Assembly: GCF_026625705.1 (NCBI RefSeq)
Contig: NZ_CP113059.1
Span: forward strand, 2,170,001 to 2,234,000
DNA: 64,000 nt
Source of the DNA: Pedobacter sp. SL55
GTDB taxonomy: Bacteria > Bacteroidota > Bacteroidia > Sphingobacteriales > Sphingobacteriaceae
Direction: 5' to 3'
Below are positions 18,864-28,284 of the stretch, piece after piece. Both the position numbers and the translations under genes were made by a program. The number at the start of each line of letters is the position of its first letter. Position 1 is the first letter of the stretch. The notes beneath the pieces are model-generated. The model saw only the letters and a list, made by a program, of their open reading frames with translations, searched no databases and was not told the DNA's origin.

Positions 18864-19413
18864 TTTTGATTTCTTAGCAATGCCTTAAGTAAACTAAACC
18901 CTATTGCAGCGAACACTTTTGGCAAACCTATGTGTTTGTCAACGTAGTAAAGCGGAAAGAGGGACTGCCGTTAATTGATGTTATTTAACGTTAGTTCGGG
19001 ATAAGAGAAATAGGGTTTGCTAGCGATAGCCTCTCAAATCTCCGTTCCGCTAATTTTCGGTCTCCTATTTTTCGGATCGCACCGATAAGCCAAAGTAATT
19101 GCTTCGAAAGAAAAATAGGCAACCGAGAGTTTTTGCTACTTTTTGCGGTCAAAAAGTAGGAGCCCAGCGGCGGCGAGCTAAGAAAACAGGTCAAATTCGA
19201 ATTAGACAAAGTTAGAGAGGGTAACGCTTAACTCGAACTCAAGTTATTTAAATTGCTTTCCAAAAAAAAATCATCAAAATTTATCTGTTTTTATAATTAA
19301 CTAAAAATCAGATTTTTAATGATTTTCTCTGAATTTGCCCTATTCAAAGTATTGTTCCTTTTTCTATCTCTAAATGTGGGCTAATAAAATCTTAAAATAT
19401 TTTTAGCTAACTA
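18864..19413. other. Gene-free stretch with dispersed-repeat sequence
   Basis: There is no convincing gene here. A minus-strand open frame (about 18991-19209) is low-complexity repeat sequence without a plausible start context. The only clear structure is a perfect 10-bp inverted repeat, CTACTTTTTG/CAAAAAGTAG around CGGT, at 19136-19159. The last 150 bases are AT-rich and lead into the ribosomal promoter. Confidence 0.6.
19136..19159. repeat. Perfect 10-bp inverted repeat
   Basis: CTACTTTTTG and CAAAAAGTAG are separated by CGGT. It resembles the intergenic palindromes found elsewhere in the window. No T tract follows on either strand, so it is not an ordinary terminator. Confidence 0.7.
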
Positions 19414-19444
19414 TTTGAAAATTAATAATTCTTGCCTATCTTTG
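19414..19444 (+). promoter_or_regulatory. Main promoter of the rplC ribosomal operon
   Basis: A TTTG box and a TATCTTTG box are separated by exactly 19 nt, matching the Bacteroidota sigma-ABfr consensus (TTTG, 19-21 nt, TAnnTTTG). Transcription should start near 19450, leaving a leader of about 70 nt before rplC. Confidence 0.8.
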
Positions 19445-19479
19445 CCGTCCCTTAACGGGGATTGTATATCCACCTTGAA

Positions 19480-19497
19480 CGAAGCCCTACTGCTTCG
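19480..19497 (+). promoter_or_regulatory. Leader hairpin before rplC
   Basis: CGAAGC and GCTTCG form a 6-bp stem around CCTACT in the predicted leader. S10-type operons are often autoregulated by L4 through a leader structure; whether this small hairpin has that role is unknown. Confidence 0.35.
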
Positions 19498-19521
19498 ATG
19501 GGTGTTAACTTAATTAAAGAA

Positions 19522-20139
19522 ATGTCAGGAATTATTGGAAAAAAAGTAGGAATGACCAGTATTTTCGATGCAGAAGGAAGAAACATTCCTTGTACTGTAA
19601 TCGAAGCTGGGCCTTGTGTAGTAACACAAGTTAAAACCGAAGAAAAAGACGGTTATTCATCTATTCAGTTAGGATATGATGAAGCTAAAGAAAAAAACGT
19701 AACGCAACCTTTAAAAGGTCATTACGCAAAAGCAAACACTACCCCAAAACGTAAGCTTGTTGAGTTTTCTGAGTTTGAAAATGCTTTAAACTTAGGCGAC
19801 ACTGTTACTGTAGACATCTTTGCAGAAGGTGACTATGTTGATGTTGTTGGAACTTCAAAAGGTAAAGGTTTCCAAGGTGTTGTGAAACGTCATGGTTTCG
19901 CGGGTGTTGGTGGTCAAACCCACGGTCAGCATAACAGAATGCGTGCGCCAGGTTCATTAGGAGCTTCTTCATGGCCTTCACGTGTATTCAAAGGTATGCG
20001 TATGGCTGGTAGAACAGGTGGTGATAGAGTGAAAGTTCAAAACTTACAAGTATTGAAAGTTTACGCTGAGCAAAACCTAGTAGTAGTTAGTGGTTCCATT
20101 CCAGGAGCTAAAGGTTCTTACGTAATCTTAGATAAGTAA
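19522..20139 (+). CDS. rplC: 50S ribosomal protein L3
   Basis: Ribosomal protein L3 (205 residues) binds 23S rRNA early in 50S assembly. The start chosen is [15 protein letters not shown], the family N-terminus; an upstream in-frame start would add 20 unrelated residues. The conserved loop is visible as [18 protein letters not shown] and [19 protein letters not shown], including the glutamine that is methylated in other species. It is the first gene of the cluster here: rpsJ, usually just upstream, is absent. Confidence 0.97.
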   Translation: MSGIIGKKVGMTSIFDAEGRNIPCTVIEAGPCVVTQVKTEEKDGYSSIQLGYDEAKEKNVTQPLKGHYAKANTTPKRKLVEFSEFENALNLGDTVTVDIFAEGDYVDVVGTSKGKGFQGVVKRHGFAGVGGQTHGQHNRMRAPGSLGASSWPSRVFKGMRMAGRTGGDRVKVQNLQVLKVYAEQNLVVVSGSIPGAKGSYVILDK

Positions 20140-20144
20140 GCAAG

Positions 20145-20774
20145 ATGGAAGTTAAAGTAGTAAACATTTCAGGAAAAGAGACAGGTGCCAAGGTGCAACT
20201 TCCTGAGTCGGTATTTGGTGTAACGCCAAACGATCACGCAATTTACTTAGATGTAAAACAGTATTTGGCTAACCAACGTCAAGGTACGCACAAATCTAAG
20301 CAACGTAACGAAATTGCTGGTTCTACCCGTAAATTATACAAACAAAAAGGTACTGGTGGTGCACGTGCCGGAAGCATTAAATCTCCATTGTTCAATGGTG
20401 GTGGTCGTGTTTTTGGTCCTCAACCTCGTGACTATAGTTTTAAATTGAACAAAAAACTAAAATCATTAGCTCGTAAATCGGCTTTAGCTTATAAAGCACA
20501 AGATAACGCAGTGGTAGTTTTAGAAGATTTCAATTTTGATAGCATCAAAACTAAAAACTATATCAATTTGGTTAACGCATTAAACCTAGCAGGCGAAAAA
20601 ACTTTGCTAGTGTTACCAGAGCAAAACAACAATATTTATTTATCAAGCAGAAATATCCAGAAAGCTAAAGTAATTACCGCAGGCGATTTAAATACTTACG
20701 ATGTGTTAAACGCTGGTAAACTTTTGTTAACTGCTAATTCGCTTAAAACATTGGAGGAGGCATTTGCCAAGTAA
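20145..20774 (+). CDS. rplD: 50S ribosomal protein L4
   Basis: L4 (209 residues) lines the exit tunnel and in many bacteria represses its own S10 operon. The family loop is clear: [29 protein letters not shown]. The N-terminal [14 protein letters not shown] and the C-terminal [22 protein letters not shown] are normal. It begins 5 bases after rplC and ends one base before the rplW start, so the genes are translationally close. Confidence 0.97.
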   Translation: MEVKVVNISGKETGAKVQLPESVFGVTPNDHAIYLDVKQYLANQRQGTHKSKQRNEIAGSTRKLYKQKGTGGARAGSIKSPLFNGGGRVFGPQPRDYSFKLNKKLKSLARKSALAYKAQDNAVVVLEDFNFDSIKTKNYINLVNALNLAGEKTLLVLPEQNNNIYLSSRNIQKAKVITAGDLNTYDVLNAGKLLLTANSLKTLEEAFAK

Positions 20775-20775
20775 T

Positions 20776-21066
20776 ATGGAAATCTTACAAAGACCAATTT
20801 TAACCGAAAAAGCATCTGCATTAACTGAAAAAGCTAACCGTTTTACTTTCAGAGTAGATCACAGAGCTAATAAGTTGCAGATTAAATCAGCTATTGAGCA
20901 AATGTACGGTGTTAACATCGTTGCTTTAAACACAATGGTTGTTCAAGGTAAGGCAAAATCTAGAAATACTAAAGCAGGTTTAGTAACTGGCCGTAGCCCT
21001 AAATACAAAAAAGCTATTGTTACATTGAAAGATGGCGAAACAATAGATTATTACGCGAATATTTAA
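20776..21066 (+). CDS. rplW: 50S ribosomal protein L23
   Basis: L23 (96 residues) sits at the tunnel exit and docks trigger factor and SRP. The ATG giving MEILQRPILTEKAS is the family start; a TTG four codons earlier overlaps rplD and is unlikely. LQIKSAIEQMYGVNIVALNTM is the conserved core. Length is normal. Confidence 0.96.
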   Translation: MEILQRPILTEKASALTEKANRFTFRVDHRANKLQIKSAIEQMYGVNIVALNTMVVQGKAKSRNTKAGLVTGRSPKYKKAIVTLKDGETIDYYANI

Positions 21067-21091
21067 TATCAAAATTGAATAATTTATAACT

Positions 21092-21916
21092 ATGGGCTTA
21101 AGAAAATTTAAACCAGTTACTCCGGGTACCCGCTTTAGAGTTGGTGCTAGTTTTACGGAGATTACAGCAACCAAGCCCGAAAAATCATTGGTTGTATCTT
21201 CTAAAAAATCAGGAGGTCGTAACAATACAGGAAAGATGACGATGCGCTACATTGGTGGTGGTCACAAAAAATCTTACCGTTTAATTGATTTTAAACGTGA
21301 TAAGTTTGATATTCCTGCAACAGTAGCAACTGTTGAGTACGATCCAAACCGTACTGCACGTATTGCGTTATTGCACTACGCAGATGGAGAGAAGCGCTAC
21401 ATTATTGCACCTGAAGGGCTGCAAGTAGGACAAACTTTGCTTTCGGGTGAAAAAGCTACTCCAGAAGTAGGTAACACATTAACGTTAGCTAGAATTCCTT
21501 TGGGATCTATCATCCACAACTTGGAAATCCAACCAGGTAAAGGAGCGCAATTGGCACGTAGTGCTGGTGCTTATGCACAATTGGCAGCGAGAGATGGTAA
21601 ATATGCAACAGTTAAAATGCCATCAGGTGAAGTAAGATCTATCTTAGTAACTTGTTTAGCTACTATTGGTGCAGTTTCTAACTCTGATCATGCAAACGAA
21701 GTATTGGGTAAAGCAGGTCGTGCTCGTTGGGTTGGTCGTCGTCCTCGTACACGTCCAGTAGCAATGAACCCGGTAGATCACCCAATGGGTGGTGGTGAAG
21801 GTAGATCATCAGGTGGTCACCCTCGTTCAAGAAACGGCGTTTTAGCTAAAGGCTTTAAAACTCGTTCTAAGAAAAAATACTCAAATCGTTTCATCATAGA
21901 GAAAAGGAAGAAATAA
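21092..21916 (+). CDS. rplB: 50S ribosomal protein L2
   Basis: L2 (274 residues) is needed for subunit joining and peptidyl transfer. The conserved C-terminal segment is present ([29 protein letters not shown]), with the catalytic-site histidine. The N-terminus ([16 protein letters not shown]) is typical. Its stop codon overlaps the rpsS start in TAATG, which indicates translational coupling. Confidence 0.97.
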   Translation: MGLRKFKPVTPGTRFRVGASFTEITATKPEKSLVVSSKKSGGRNNTGKMTMRYIGGGHKKSYRLIDFKRDKFDIPATVATVEYDPNRTARIALLHYADGEKRYIIAPEGLQVGQTLLSGEKATPEVGNTLTLARIPLGSIIHNLEIQPGKGAQLARSAGAYAQLAARDGKYATVKMPSGEVRSILVTCLATIGAVSNSDHANEVLGKAGRARWVGRRPRTRPVAMNPVDHPMGGGEGRSSGGHPRSRNGVLAKGFKTRSKKKYSNRFIIEKRKK

Positions 21917-22182
21917 TGGCTCGTTCAATTAAAAAAGGACCTTATATTGACCATAACGTAGAGAAGAAAGTAAACTCTATGAATGATTCAGGCAAAAGGA
22001 CTGTAATCAAAACTTGGTCACGTAGATCAATGATCTCACCAGATTTCGTTGGTCACACATTTGCTGTGCACAATGGCAATAAATTTATACCAGTATACGT
22101 AACAGAAAACATGGTTGGCCACAAATTAGGGGAGTTCGCTCCAACTAGAACCTTTAGAGGCCACTCTGAAAAGAAAAAATAA
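21916..22182 (+). CDS. rpsS: 30S ribosomal protein S19
   Basis: S19 (88 residues) lies in the 30S head with S13. [18 protein letters not shown] and [20 protein letters not shown] are diagnostic. It starts inside the rplB stop codon. Normal length. Confidence 0.97.
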   Translation: MARSIKKGPYIDHNVEKKVNSMNDSGKRTVIKTWSRRSMISPDFVGHTFAVHNGNKFIPVYVTENMVGHKLGEFAPTRTFRGHSEKKK

Positions 22183-22189
22183 TTAAAAG

Positions 22190-22552
22190 ATGGAAGCAGT
22201 AGCGAAATTAAACAATTGCCCAACCTCACCGCGTAAGATGCGTTTGGTTGTGGATCTTATCAGAGGTGAGCGTGTTGAGAAAGCATTACACATTTTGAAG
22301 TTCACTAATAAAGATGCCGCTGAAAGAGTTGAGAAACTTTTATTGTCAGCCATCAATAACTGGGAGCAAAAAAACAGTGGTTCTCGCCCTGAAGAAAGCC
22401 AATTAGTCGTTAAATCGATTATGGTTGGCGGTGGTCGTCAGTTAAAAAGATTAAGACCAGCACCTCAAGGTCGTGGTTACAGAATTCGTAAACGTTCGAA
22501 TCACGTAACTATAGTAGTAGATAGTATAAACGTTGAATCTAAAACTAATTAA
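22190..22552 (+). CDS. rplV: 50S ribosomal protein L22
   Basis: L22 (120 residues) reaches into the exit tunnel through its beta-hairpin, where macrolide-resistance changes occur. The hairpin region ([20 protein letters not shown]) and the N-terminal [19 protein letters not shown] are intact. It is 7 bases after rpsS and 5 before rpsC. Confidence 0.96.
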   Translation: MEAVAKLNNCPTSPRKMRLVVDLIRGERVEKALHILKFTNKDAAERVEKLLLSAINNWEQKNSGSRPEESQLVVKSIMVGGGRQLKRLRPAPQGRGYRIRKRSNHVTIVVDSINVESKTN

Positions 22553-22557
22553 CAGAA

Positions 22558-23394
22558 ATGGGACAAAAAGCAAATCCAATAGGCGCCAGATTAGGGATCA
22601 TCAGAGGATGGGATTCTAATTGGTTCGGAGGCAACAACTATGCTGATAAATTAGTTGAAGATCAAAAAATCAGAAAATATCTTTCAGCTCGTATTGCAAA
22701 AGGCGGTGTTTCTAAGGTAGTAATTGAGCGTACATTGAAACGTATCACTGTTACTATCCACACAGCACGTCCAGGAATTGTAATCGGTAAAGCTGGTGCT
22801 GAGGTTGATAAAATCAAAGAAGAGTTAAAGAAATTGACTAAAAAGGAAATTCAAATTAACATCTTTGAAATTAAACGCCCTGAGTTAGACGCTCAATTAG
22901 TAGCAGAAGGTGTTGCAAAACAACTAGAAGCTAGGATCTCGTTCCGTAGAGCTATGAAATCATCTATCGCATCAACAATGCGTATGGGTGCAGAAGGTAT
23001 CAAAATCATGACTTCAGGTCGTTTAGGTGGTGCTGAGATGGCTCGTAGCGAACAGTATAAAGAAGGAAGAATTCCTTTGCATACTTTCCGTGCCGATATT
23101 GACTACGCTTTAGCAGAAGCTTTAACTACTTATGGTAAAATAGGTATCAAAGTATGGATCTGTAAAGGCGAAGTTTACGGCAAACGTGATCTTTCTCCAA
23201 ACATCGGCGCTGCAAACAACGCACCTGGTAAAGGTGGCAGACCAGAAGGTAACTTCGGCGGCCGCGATGGCGGAAGAGATAACAGAGGCGGTGGCGACAG
23301 AAGAAACGATAAACGCGGTGGCGGAAATCGTCCAGGTGGCCAAGGCGGAAGAGATAACAGAGGTGGTGGTGCTAACAGAGGCCCACGCAAATAG
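22558..23394 (+). CDS. rpsC: 30S ribosomal protein S3 with Arg/Gly-rich tail
   Basis: S3 (278 residues) lines the mRNA entry site. The first 220 or so residues are ordinary: [20 protein letters not shown], the KH domain around [15 protein letters not shown], and [17 protein letters not shown]. The last 50 residues are a low-complexity tail of Gly, Arg, Asp and Asn with repeated RDNRGGG blocks. Bacteroidota S3 proteins often carry C-terminal extensions, but the RGG-box character is notable because such tails bind RNA in other proteins. The tail leaves long antisense frames, which are not genes. Confidence 0.96.
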   Translation: MGQKANPIGARLGIIRGWDSNWFGGNNYADKLVEDQKIRKYLSARIAKGGVSKVVIERTLKRITVTIHTARPGIVIGKAGAEVDKIKEELKKLTKKEIQINIFEIKRPELDAQLVAEGVAKQLEARISFRRAMKSSIASTMRMGAEGIKIMTSGRLGGAEMARSEQYKEGRIPLHTFRADIDYALAEALTTYGKIGIKVWICKGEVYGKRDLSPNIGAANNAPGKGGRPEGNFGGRDGGRDNRGGGDRRNDKRGGGNRPGGQGGRDNRGGGANRGPRK

Positions 23395-23428
23395 TCAACA
23401 GATCGTTTAACGATAATATTAAAATAAA

Positions 23429-23851
23429 ATGTTACAGCCAAAAAGAACGAAGTTCAGAAAGATGCAAAAAGGCAGAATGAAAGGTTTAGCAACTCGTGGT
23501 GCTGAATTATCATTCGGATCTTTCGGGATTAAATCTCTAGAGGCAACTTGGATCACAAGTCGCCAGATAGAAGCAGCCCGTATCGCAGTAACTCGTTACA
23601 TGAAACGTGAAGGTCAGGTTTGGATCAGAATTTTCCCGGATAAACCGGTAACTAAAAAACCAGCTGAGGTACGTATGGGTAAAGGTAAAGGTGCTCCTGA
23701 GTATTGGGTAGCAGTAGTAAGACCAGGACGTATCCTTTTCGAAGCAGAAGGTGTACCAATGGAAATTGCTAAAGAAGCATTAAGACTTGCAGCACAGAAA
23801 TTACCTGTTCAAACAAAATTTGTAGTACGTAGAGATTACGTAGAAGCATAA
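23429..23851 (+). CDS. rplP: 50S ribosomal protein L16
   Basis: L16 (140 residues) organises the A-site side of the peptidyl transferase centre. [37 protein letters not shown] and [15 protein letters not shown] are the family blocks. The 74-base gap to rpmC is wider than usual and contains a distant AGTGGG/CCCACT pair but no clear terminator. Confidence 0.97.
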   Translation: MLQPKRTKFRKMQKGRMKGLATRGAELSFGSFGIKSLEATWITSRQIEAARIAVTRYMKREGQVWIRIFPDKPVTKKPAEVRMGKGKGAPEYWVAVVRPGRILFEAEGVPMEIAKEALRLAAQKLPVQTKFVVRRDYVEA

Positions 23852-23925
23852 AAAGCCAAGTGGGATCAATGTTGTAAGTAACTTGTTATTATAACCGCTA
23901 GACCCACTGCATTAAAATAAGTAAA

Positions 23926-24138
23926 ATGAAAAACTCAGAAATCAAAGGGCTTTCTCAAGAAGAATTAGTAGCTAAGATTGCGGAAGAAAAACAAAACTTG
24001 GTAAAGTTGAAGTTTGCGCATACTATTTCGGCTATCGAAAATCCTAACCGCATTACAGCGGCTAGAAAAACAATAGCCCGTTTAAACACTGAATTGTCTG
24101 CGCTTAAAAAAGCAGCAGTAGCTACAGAAACTAAATAA
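23926..24138 (+). CDS. rpmC: 50S ribosomal protein L29
   Basis: L29 (70 residues) is a two-helix protein at the tunnel exit beside L23. EIKGLSQEELVAKIAEEKQ and the NPNRITAARKTIARLNTEL block match the family. It ends 12 bases before rpsQ. Confidence 0.95.
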   Translation: MKNSEIKGLSQEELVAKIAEEKQNLVKLKFAHTISAIENPNRITAARKTIARLNTELSALKKAAVATETK

Positions 24139-24150
24139 TTTTAGAGCCCA

Positions 24151-24405
24151 ATGGAAAGAAATTTAAGAAAAACAAGAATCGGGTTGGTAGTGAGCAACAA
24201 AATGGATAAATCTGTTGTAGTTGCAGTAGAACGTAAAGTGAAGCACCCAATCTATGGTAAGTTCGTTAAAACAACTACCAAATTTATGGCTCATGACGAG
24301 AAAAACGAATGCGGTATCGGTGATACAGTAGAAATCATGGAAACTCGTCCGTTGAGTAAAAACAAGAACTGGAGATTGGTACAAATTTTAGAAAAAGCTA
24401 AATAA
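24151..24405 (+). CDS. rpsQ: 30S ribosomal protein S17
   Basis: S17 (84 residues) is an OB-fold primary 16S rRNA binder. [20 protein letters not shown] and [20 protein letters not shown] are diagnostic. It is one base from the next start. Confidence 0.96.
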   Translation: MERNLRKTRIGLVVSNKMDKSVVVAVERKVKHPIYGKFVKTTTKFMAHDEKNECGIGDTVEIMETRPLSKNKNWRLVQILEKAK

Positions 24406-24406
24406 G

Positions 24407-24775
24407 ATGGTACAACAGGAATCAAGATTAAACGTAGCCGATAATAGCGGCGCAAAACAAGTATTGGTTATCCGTGTACTTGGTGGTACTGGTAAACGTT
24501 ATGCATCAATTGGCGATAAAATTGTAGTAACAGTTAAAAGTGCTTTGCCTTCAGGCAATATCAAAAAAGGTACTGTTTCTAAAGCAGTAGTAGTTAGAAC
24601 TAAAAAAGAAATCCGTCGTAAAGATGGTTCTTATATCCGTTTTGACGACAATGCAGCAGTATTATTAAATGCTCAAGACGAGCCACGCGGTACACGTATC
24701 TTTGGCCCGGTAGCGAGAGAACTGCGTGAAAAACAATTCATGAAGATTGTATCATTAGCACCGGAGGTATTATAA
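24407..24775 (+). CDS. rplN: 50S ribosomal protein L14
   Basis: L14 (122 residues) lies at the intersubunit face. [39 protein letters not shown] and [15 protein letters not shown] are intact. It ends one base before the rplX ATG. Confidence 0.97.
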   Translation: MVQQESRLNVADNSGAKQVLVIRVLGGTGKRYASIGDKIVVTVKSALPSGNIKKGTVSKAVVVRTKKEIRRKDGSYIRFDDNAAVLLNAQDEPRGTRIFGPVARELREKQFMKIVSLAPEVL

Positions 24776-24776
24776 A

Positions 24777-25119
24777 ATGGGAAACAAAGTTAACAAACCA
24801 GCCAAATTAAAAATCCGTAAAGGAGATTTAGTAAAGGTGATCGCTGGCGACTCAAAAGGTCAACAAGGTAAAGTACAAGAAATTACTTGTGGCTAAAAAC
24901 AGAGTGGTAGTAGAAGGTGTAAACCTTATCTCTAAACACACTAAGCCAAGTGCTGCTACACCTAACGGTGGTATAATTAAAAAAGAGGCTGCTCTTCATA
25001 TTTCAAACGTTCAGTTGGTTGATCCAAAATCTGGTAAAACTACTCGTGTTGGCCGTAAATTAAACGCCGACGGAAAATTAGTTAGAGTTGCTAAAATTTC
25101 AGGGGAGGAAATCAAATAA
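24777..25119 (+). pseudogene. rplX: 50S ribosomal protein L24, apparent one-base insertion
   Basis: L24 starts 50S assembly and is essential or nearly so. The first frame reads a normal N-terminal half from the ATG at 24777 ([28 protein letters not shown]) and then stops at 24894-24896. The other half ([17 protein letters not shown] to KISGEEIK) continues in the next frame with no break in family similarity. Removing one T near 24887-24888 joins the halves into a 113-residue protein of normal length. The region is therefore one base too long. A GTG at 24889 could start a 76-residue fragment, but that would lack the KOW motif. A sequencing insertion is the simplest explanation. Confidence 0.93.
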
Positions 25120-25685
25120 TGGCATACGTACCAAGATTAAAAAGCAAATATAAAGAGGAAATTGTTGGTGCTTTAAAGGATAAATTCCAATACAGCAGCG
25201 TAATGCAAGTTCCTAAGTTGTTGAAAATTTCAATCAACCAAGGTGTTGGTCGTTACTCGGTAGCTGACAAGAAAATCATTGATAGCTCTATCTTAGAATT
25301 ATCTACCATTTCTGGTCAACAAGCTGTAGCTGCTAAATCTAAAAAAGATATCTCTAACTTTAAATTACGTAAAGGTATGCCAGTAGGTGTAAGAGTAACT
25401 TTACGTGATAACAACATGTTCGAGTTCTTAGATAGATTAATTTCAGTAGCTTTGCCTCGTATCCGTGATTTCAAAGGTATCAATGATAAAGGATTTGATG
25501 GAAAAGGTAACTACACTTTAGGTGTTACTGAGCAAATCATCTTCCCAGAGATCAACATCGATAAAATCAACAAGATTTTAGGTATGGACATTACTTTCGT
25601 AACTACTGCTACCACTGATGTTGAAGCATTGGAACTTTTAAAACAATTTGGATTACCATTTAAAAATCAAAAAACTGCAGAATAA
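25119..25685 (+). CDS. rplE: 50S ribosomal protein L5
   Basis: L5 (188 residues) binds 5S rRNA and contacts P-site t[23 protein letters not shown]-type [16 protein letters not shown] and the [15 protein letters not shown] block are present. It overlaps the rplX stop and the rpsN start through TAATG junctions at both ends. Confidence 0.97.
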   Translation: MAYVPRLKSKYKEEIVGALKDKFQYSSVMQVPKLLKISINQGVGRYSVADKKIIDSSILELSTISGQQAVAAKSKKDISNFKLRKGMPVGVRVTLRDNNMFEFLDRLISVALPRIRDFKGINDKGFDGKGNYTLGVTEQIIFPEINIDKINKILGMDITFVTTATTDVEALELLKQFGLPFKNQKTAE

Positions 25686-25954
25686 TGGCAAGAGAAGGTG
25701 TAAAAGCTCGCGAAATTAAACGCCAAAAATTAGTAGCTAAATATGCTGAGAAACGTGCAGCATTAAAAGCGGCTGGCGATTACGAAGCATTAGATAAATT
25801 ACCTAAAAACTCTTCGGCAGTGCGTTTGCACAACCGTTGTAAGTTAACTGGTCGTCCTCGTGGTTACATGCGTACCTTTGGTATCTCAAGGGTAACATTC
25901 CGCGAAATGGCTTTAGATGGTAAGATACCAGGAGTTAGAAAAGCTAGCTGGTAA
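25685..25954 (+). CDS. rpsN: 30S ribosomal protein S14, zinc-free type
   Basis: S14 (89 residues) lies in the 30S head. It is the long form without CxxC zinc pairs. [20 protein letters not shown] and [17 protein letters not shown] are diagnostic. It closes the first part of the cluster: a 168-base gap with a promoter follows. Confidence 0.96.
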   Translation: MAREGVKAREIKRQKLVAKYAEKRAALKAAGDYEALDKLPKNSSAVRLHNRCKLTGRPRGYMRTFGISRVTFREMALDGKIPGVRKASW

Positions 25955-25975
25955 TCAGAAAAAGTGATATAAGTT

Positions 25976-26006
25976 TTTGAGTTATAAGTTGTAAGTTGTA
26001 TTTTTG
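25976..26006 (+). promoter_or_regulatory. Internal promoter before rpsH
   Basis: TTTG and TATTTTTG are separated by exactly 19 nt, an exact match to the Bacteroidota housekeeping consensus, inside the 168-base gap between rpsN and rpsH. It would give the second half of the cluster its own transcription, with a leader of about 110 nt. Confidence 0.7.
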
Positions 26007-26122
26007 CAGCCCTTACAGCTTATGGCTCATTAGCGTATAAGCTATTTAACAGAATATTAACCGATATTAGGTCCGGAAGTCGGCTGACGCGTACGGAAAC
26101 CAGTATCACAATTCAATTCATA

Positions 26123-26521
26123 ATGAATACAGATCCAATAGCGGATTATCTTACAAGATTAAGAAATGCTATCAAAGCAAATCACAGGATTGTAGAAATT
26201 CCAGCTTCTAACCTTAAAAAAGAAATTACTAAAGTTCTTTTCGACAAAGGTTACATTGCAAACTACAAGTTTGAAGACACAACTGCTCAAGGAGTAATCA
26301 AAATTGCGTTAAAATATAATGCAATCTCTAAAATCCCTGCAATCCGTACGTTAACTCGTATCAGCAAACCAGGTTTGAGACAGTATGCAGGCGTAGAAAA
26401 TATGCCAAGAGTATTAAATGGTTTAGGTATCGCAATCTTATCTACTTCTAAAGGTGTAATGACTGATAAAGAAGCAGCCAAATTGAATATTGGTGGTGAG
26501 GTATTGTGTCACGTTTATTAA
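26123..26521 (+). CDS. rpsH: 30S ribosomal protein S8
   Basis: S8 (132 residues) is a primary binder of the 16S central domain and the spc-operon repressor in E. coli. NTDPIADYLTRLRNAIKANH and the C-terminal GIAILSTSKGVMTDKEA with GGEVLCHVY are typical. It follows the internal promoter. Confidence 0.97.
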   Translation: MNTDPIADYLTRLRNAIKANHRIVEIPASNLKKEITKVLFDKGYIANYKFEDTTAQGVIKIALKYNAISKIPAIRTLTRISKPGLRQYAGVENMPRVLNGLGIAILSTSKGVMTDKEAAKLNIGGEVLCHVY

Positions 26522-26539
26522 TTAAAGGAGATCAGTACA

Positions 26540-27098
26540 ATGTCAAGAATAGGAAAAGCCCCAATTAACGTACCAGCAGGAGTAACCATTACAGTAGGTA
26601 AAGATAACGTAGTTACTGTAAAAGGCCCTAAAGGCGAATTAACACAAGCTGTAGATGCAGATATCACTATTTCTCAAGAAGATGGTGTATTAACTGTAAC
26701 TCGCCCAACCGATCAAAAAAGACACAGAGCTTTACACGGTTTATACCGTTCGTTGATCAACAACATGGTTGTAGGTGTTACAGAAGGTTATAAATTAGAA
26801 CAAGAATTAGTTGGTGTGGGTTACCGTGCCAGCAACCAAGGCAATACGCTAGATTTAGTTTTAGGTTATTCTCACCACTATGTGTTCCAGTTACCAGCAG
26901 AAATTAAAGTAACTACCACATCAGAAAAAGGTCAAACTCCTAAAATCATTTTAGAGAGTATCGATAAACAATTAATTGGTCAGGTAGCCGCGAAAATCCG
27001 TTCGTTACGTGCTCCAGAGCCTTACAAAGGTAAAGGTATCAAGTTTGTTGGTGAAGTGTTAAGAAGAAAAGCAGGTAAATCGGCTTCTAAAAAAATAA
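26540..27098 (+). CDS. rplF: 50S ribosomal protein L6, read into L18 in this sequence
   Basis: L6 supports the sarcin-ricin loop region of the 50[19 protein letters not shown] and the C-terminal [21 protein letters not shown] are standard. In the sequence as given there is no stop: the frame continues through KIIK straight into the L18 methionine, giving one 305-residue open frame. The join lies on a run of seven A at 27089-27095. With six A the frame would end at TAA (27096-27098) after 185 residues, which is normal for L6. So either the genes are fused or the run has one extra A. Confidence 0.93.
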
Positions 27099-27103
27099 TT
27101 AAA

Positions 27104-27457
27104 ATGGCAGGAAAAAAATTATCACGCAGAGAGCGTATTAAAAAAGGTATCAGAAAAAGACTTACTGGATCTGAAAACCGTCCACGTTTATCAGTTTATA
27201 GAAGCAATAAAGGTATTTATGCTCAAATCATTAACGATGAAACTGGTAAAACTATAGTTGCAGCATCATCTTTATCTAAAGATTTCAATGCTTCTGGCAA
27301 CAAATCTGAGCAATCAACTGCAGTAGGTAAATTAGTTGCCGAAAAAGCAATTGCAGCAGGTGTTAAAGAAGTTGTTTTCGACAGAAATGGTTACTTGTAC
27401 CATGGACGTGTAAAATCGTTGGCAGAAGGTGCCCGCGAAGGTGGTCTAGTATTTTAA
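27104..27457 (+). CDS. rplR: 50S ribosomal protein L18
   Basis: L18 (117 residues) binds 5S rRNA with L5. [19 protein letters not shown] and [20 protein letters not shown] are the family start, and [20 protein letters not shown] ends it. It is in frame with L6 because the L6 stop is missing. Its own ATG is well placed 5 bases after where that stop should be. Confidence 0.95.
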   Translation: MAGKKLSRRERIKKGIRKRLTGSENRPRLSVYRSNKGIYAQIINDETGKTIVAASSLSKDFNASGNKSEQSTAVGKLVAEKAIAAGVKEVVFDRNGYLYHGRVKSLAEGAREGGLVF

Positions 27458-27473
27458 TCATTAAATAAGAGAA

Positions 27474-27992
27474 ATGTCAACTATCAATATAAAAAGAGTA
27501 AAAACTAGCGAGATTGAGTTAAAAGATCGTTTAGTGAGCATCCAACGTGTTGCTAAAGTAACCAAAGGTGGTCGTACTTTCAGCTTTTCAGCTATCGTAG
27601 TTGTGGGTGATGAGAACGGCGTTGTAGGTTACGGATTAGGCAAAGCTAAAGAGGTTACTGAAGCTATCGCTAAAGGTGTAGACGATGCAAAGAAAAACTT
27701 GGTTAAAGTTCCTTTGTTAAACGGTACTGTACCTCACGAGCAAATTGGTAAATATTCTGGAGGTTTTGTATTAATTAAGCCTGCTGCTGTAGGTACTGGA
27801 GTAATTGCTGGTGGTGCGATGCGTGCCGTACTAGAAAGTGCTGGTATCCACAACGTATTGGCTAAATCAAAAGGTTCATCAAATCCTCACAACGTGGTAA
27901 AAGCTACAGTTGATGCATTAACTAAAATGCGTGATGCTTATACCGTAGCTCAAAACCGTGGTGTAGATTTAAACAAAGTTTTTAACGGATAA
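27474..27992 (+). CDS. rpsE: 30S ribosomal protein S5
   Basis: S5 (172 residues) helps decoding fidelity and mRNA unwinding. [38 protein letters not shown] and [20 protein letters not shown] are intact, including the spectinomycin-loop region. It ends 4 bases before rpmD. Confidence 0.97.
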   Translation: MSTINIKRVKTSEIELKDRLVSIQRVAKVTKGGRTFSFSAIVVVGDENGVVGYGLGKAKEVTEAIAKGVDDAKKNLVKVPLLNGTVPHEQIGKYSGGFVLIKPAAVGTGVIAGGAMRAVLESAGIHNVLAKSKGSSNPHNVVKATVDALTKMRDAYTVAQNRGVDLNKVFNG

Positions 27993-27996
27993 GATC

Positions 27997-28176
27997 ATGG
28001 CTAAAATTAAAATCACTCAAGTAAAAAGCGTTATCGACAGAAGCGAGCGCCAAAAGAGAACCATGAAAGCTTTAGGTTTATCAAAATTAAACCAAAGTGT
28101 TGAGGTTGAAGCTAACGCTGCAATCATTGGCATGGTTAGAAAAGTTAATCACTTGGTAGCTATCGAAGCTATATAA
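27997..28176 (+). CDS. rpmD: 50S ribosomal protein L30
   Basis: This is a 59-residue L30, found by reading between rpsE and the terminator. It begins MAKIKITQVKSVIDRSERQK, continues with TMKALGLSKLNQSVEVE, and ends IGMVRKVNHLVAIEAI, the usual L30 layout. A strong hairpin with a T tract follows directly. Confidence 0.95.
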   Translation: MAKIKITQVKSVIDRSERQKRTMKALGLSKLNQSVEVEANAAIIGMVRKVNHLVAIEAI

Positions 28177-28190
28177 TATTATTATCAAAG

Positions 28191-28226
28191 TTTGCTTAAG
28201 ATTTATATCTTAGGCAAATTTTTTTT
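28191..28226 (+). terminator. Internal terminator between rpmD and rplO
   Basis: A 12-bp stem (TTTGCTTAAGAT with ATCTTAGGCAAA, one G-U pair), a TTAT loop and eight T. It is a full-strength rho-independent signal inside the ribosomal cluster, so expression of rplO-secY needs read-through or an undetected promoter. Confidence 0.85.
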
Positions 28227-28284
28227 GTTTAATCGTTGTTTCCTGATTAGTGAAAGCGAAGGGGCAACACAATAAAGTTTATAA

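Noticed and set aside
18991..19209. Minus-strand open frame of 72 residues
   Set aside because: It lies in dispersed repeat DNA, is Ser/Leu-rich without a recognisable domain, and covers an inverted repeat.
23122..23441. Antisense open frames over the rpsC tail
   Set aside because: They are shadows of the Gly/Arg-rich S3 tail.
24889..25119. A separate 76-residue L24 gene starting with GTG
   Set aside because: It would lack the KOW half of L24, which is present just upstream in another frame. One gene with a one-base error fits better.
24777..25119. Programmed +1 frameshift in rplX
   Set aside because: The site reads ACT TGT GGC TAA, with no slippery codon or known stimulator, and four other genes show the same one-base excess.
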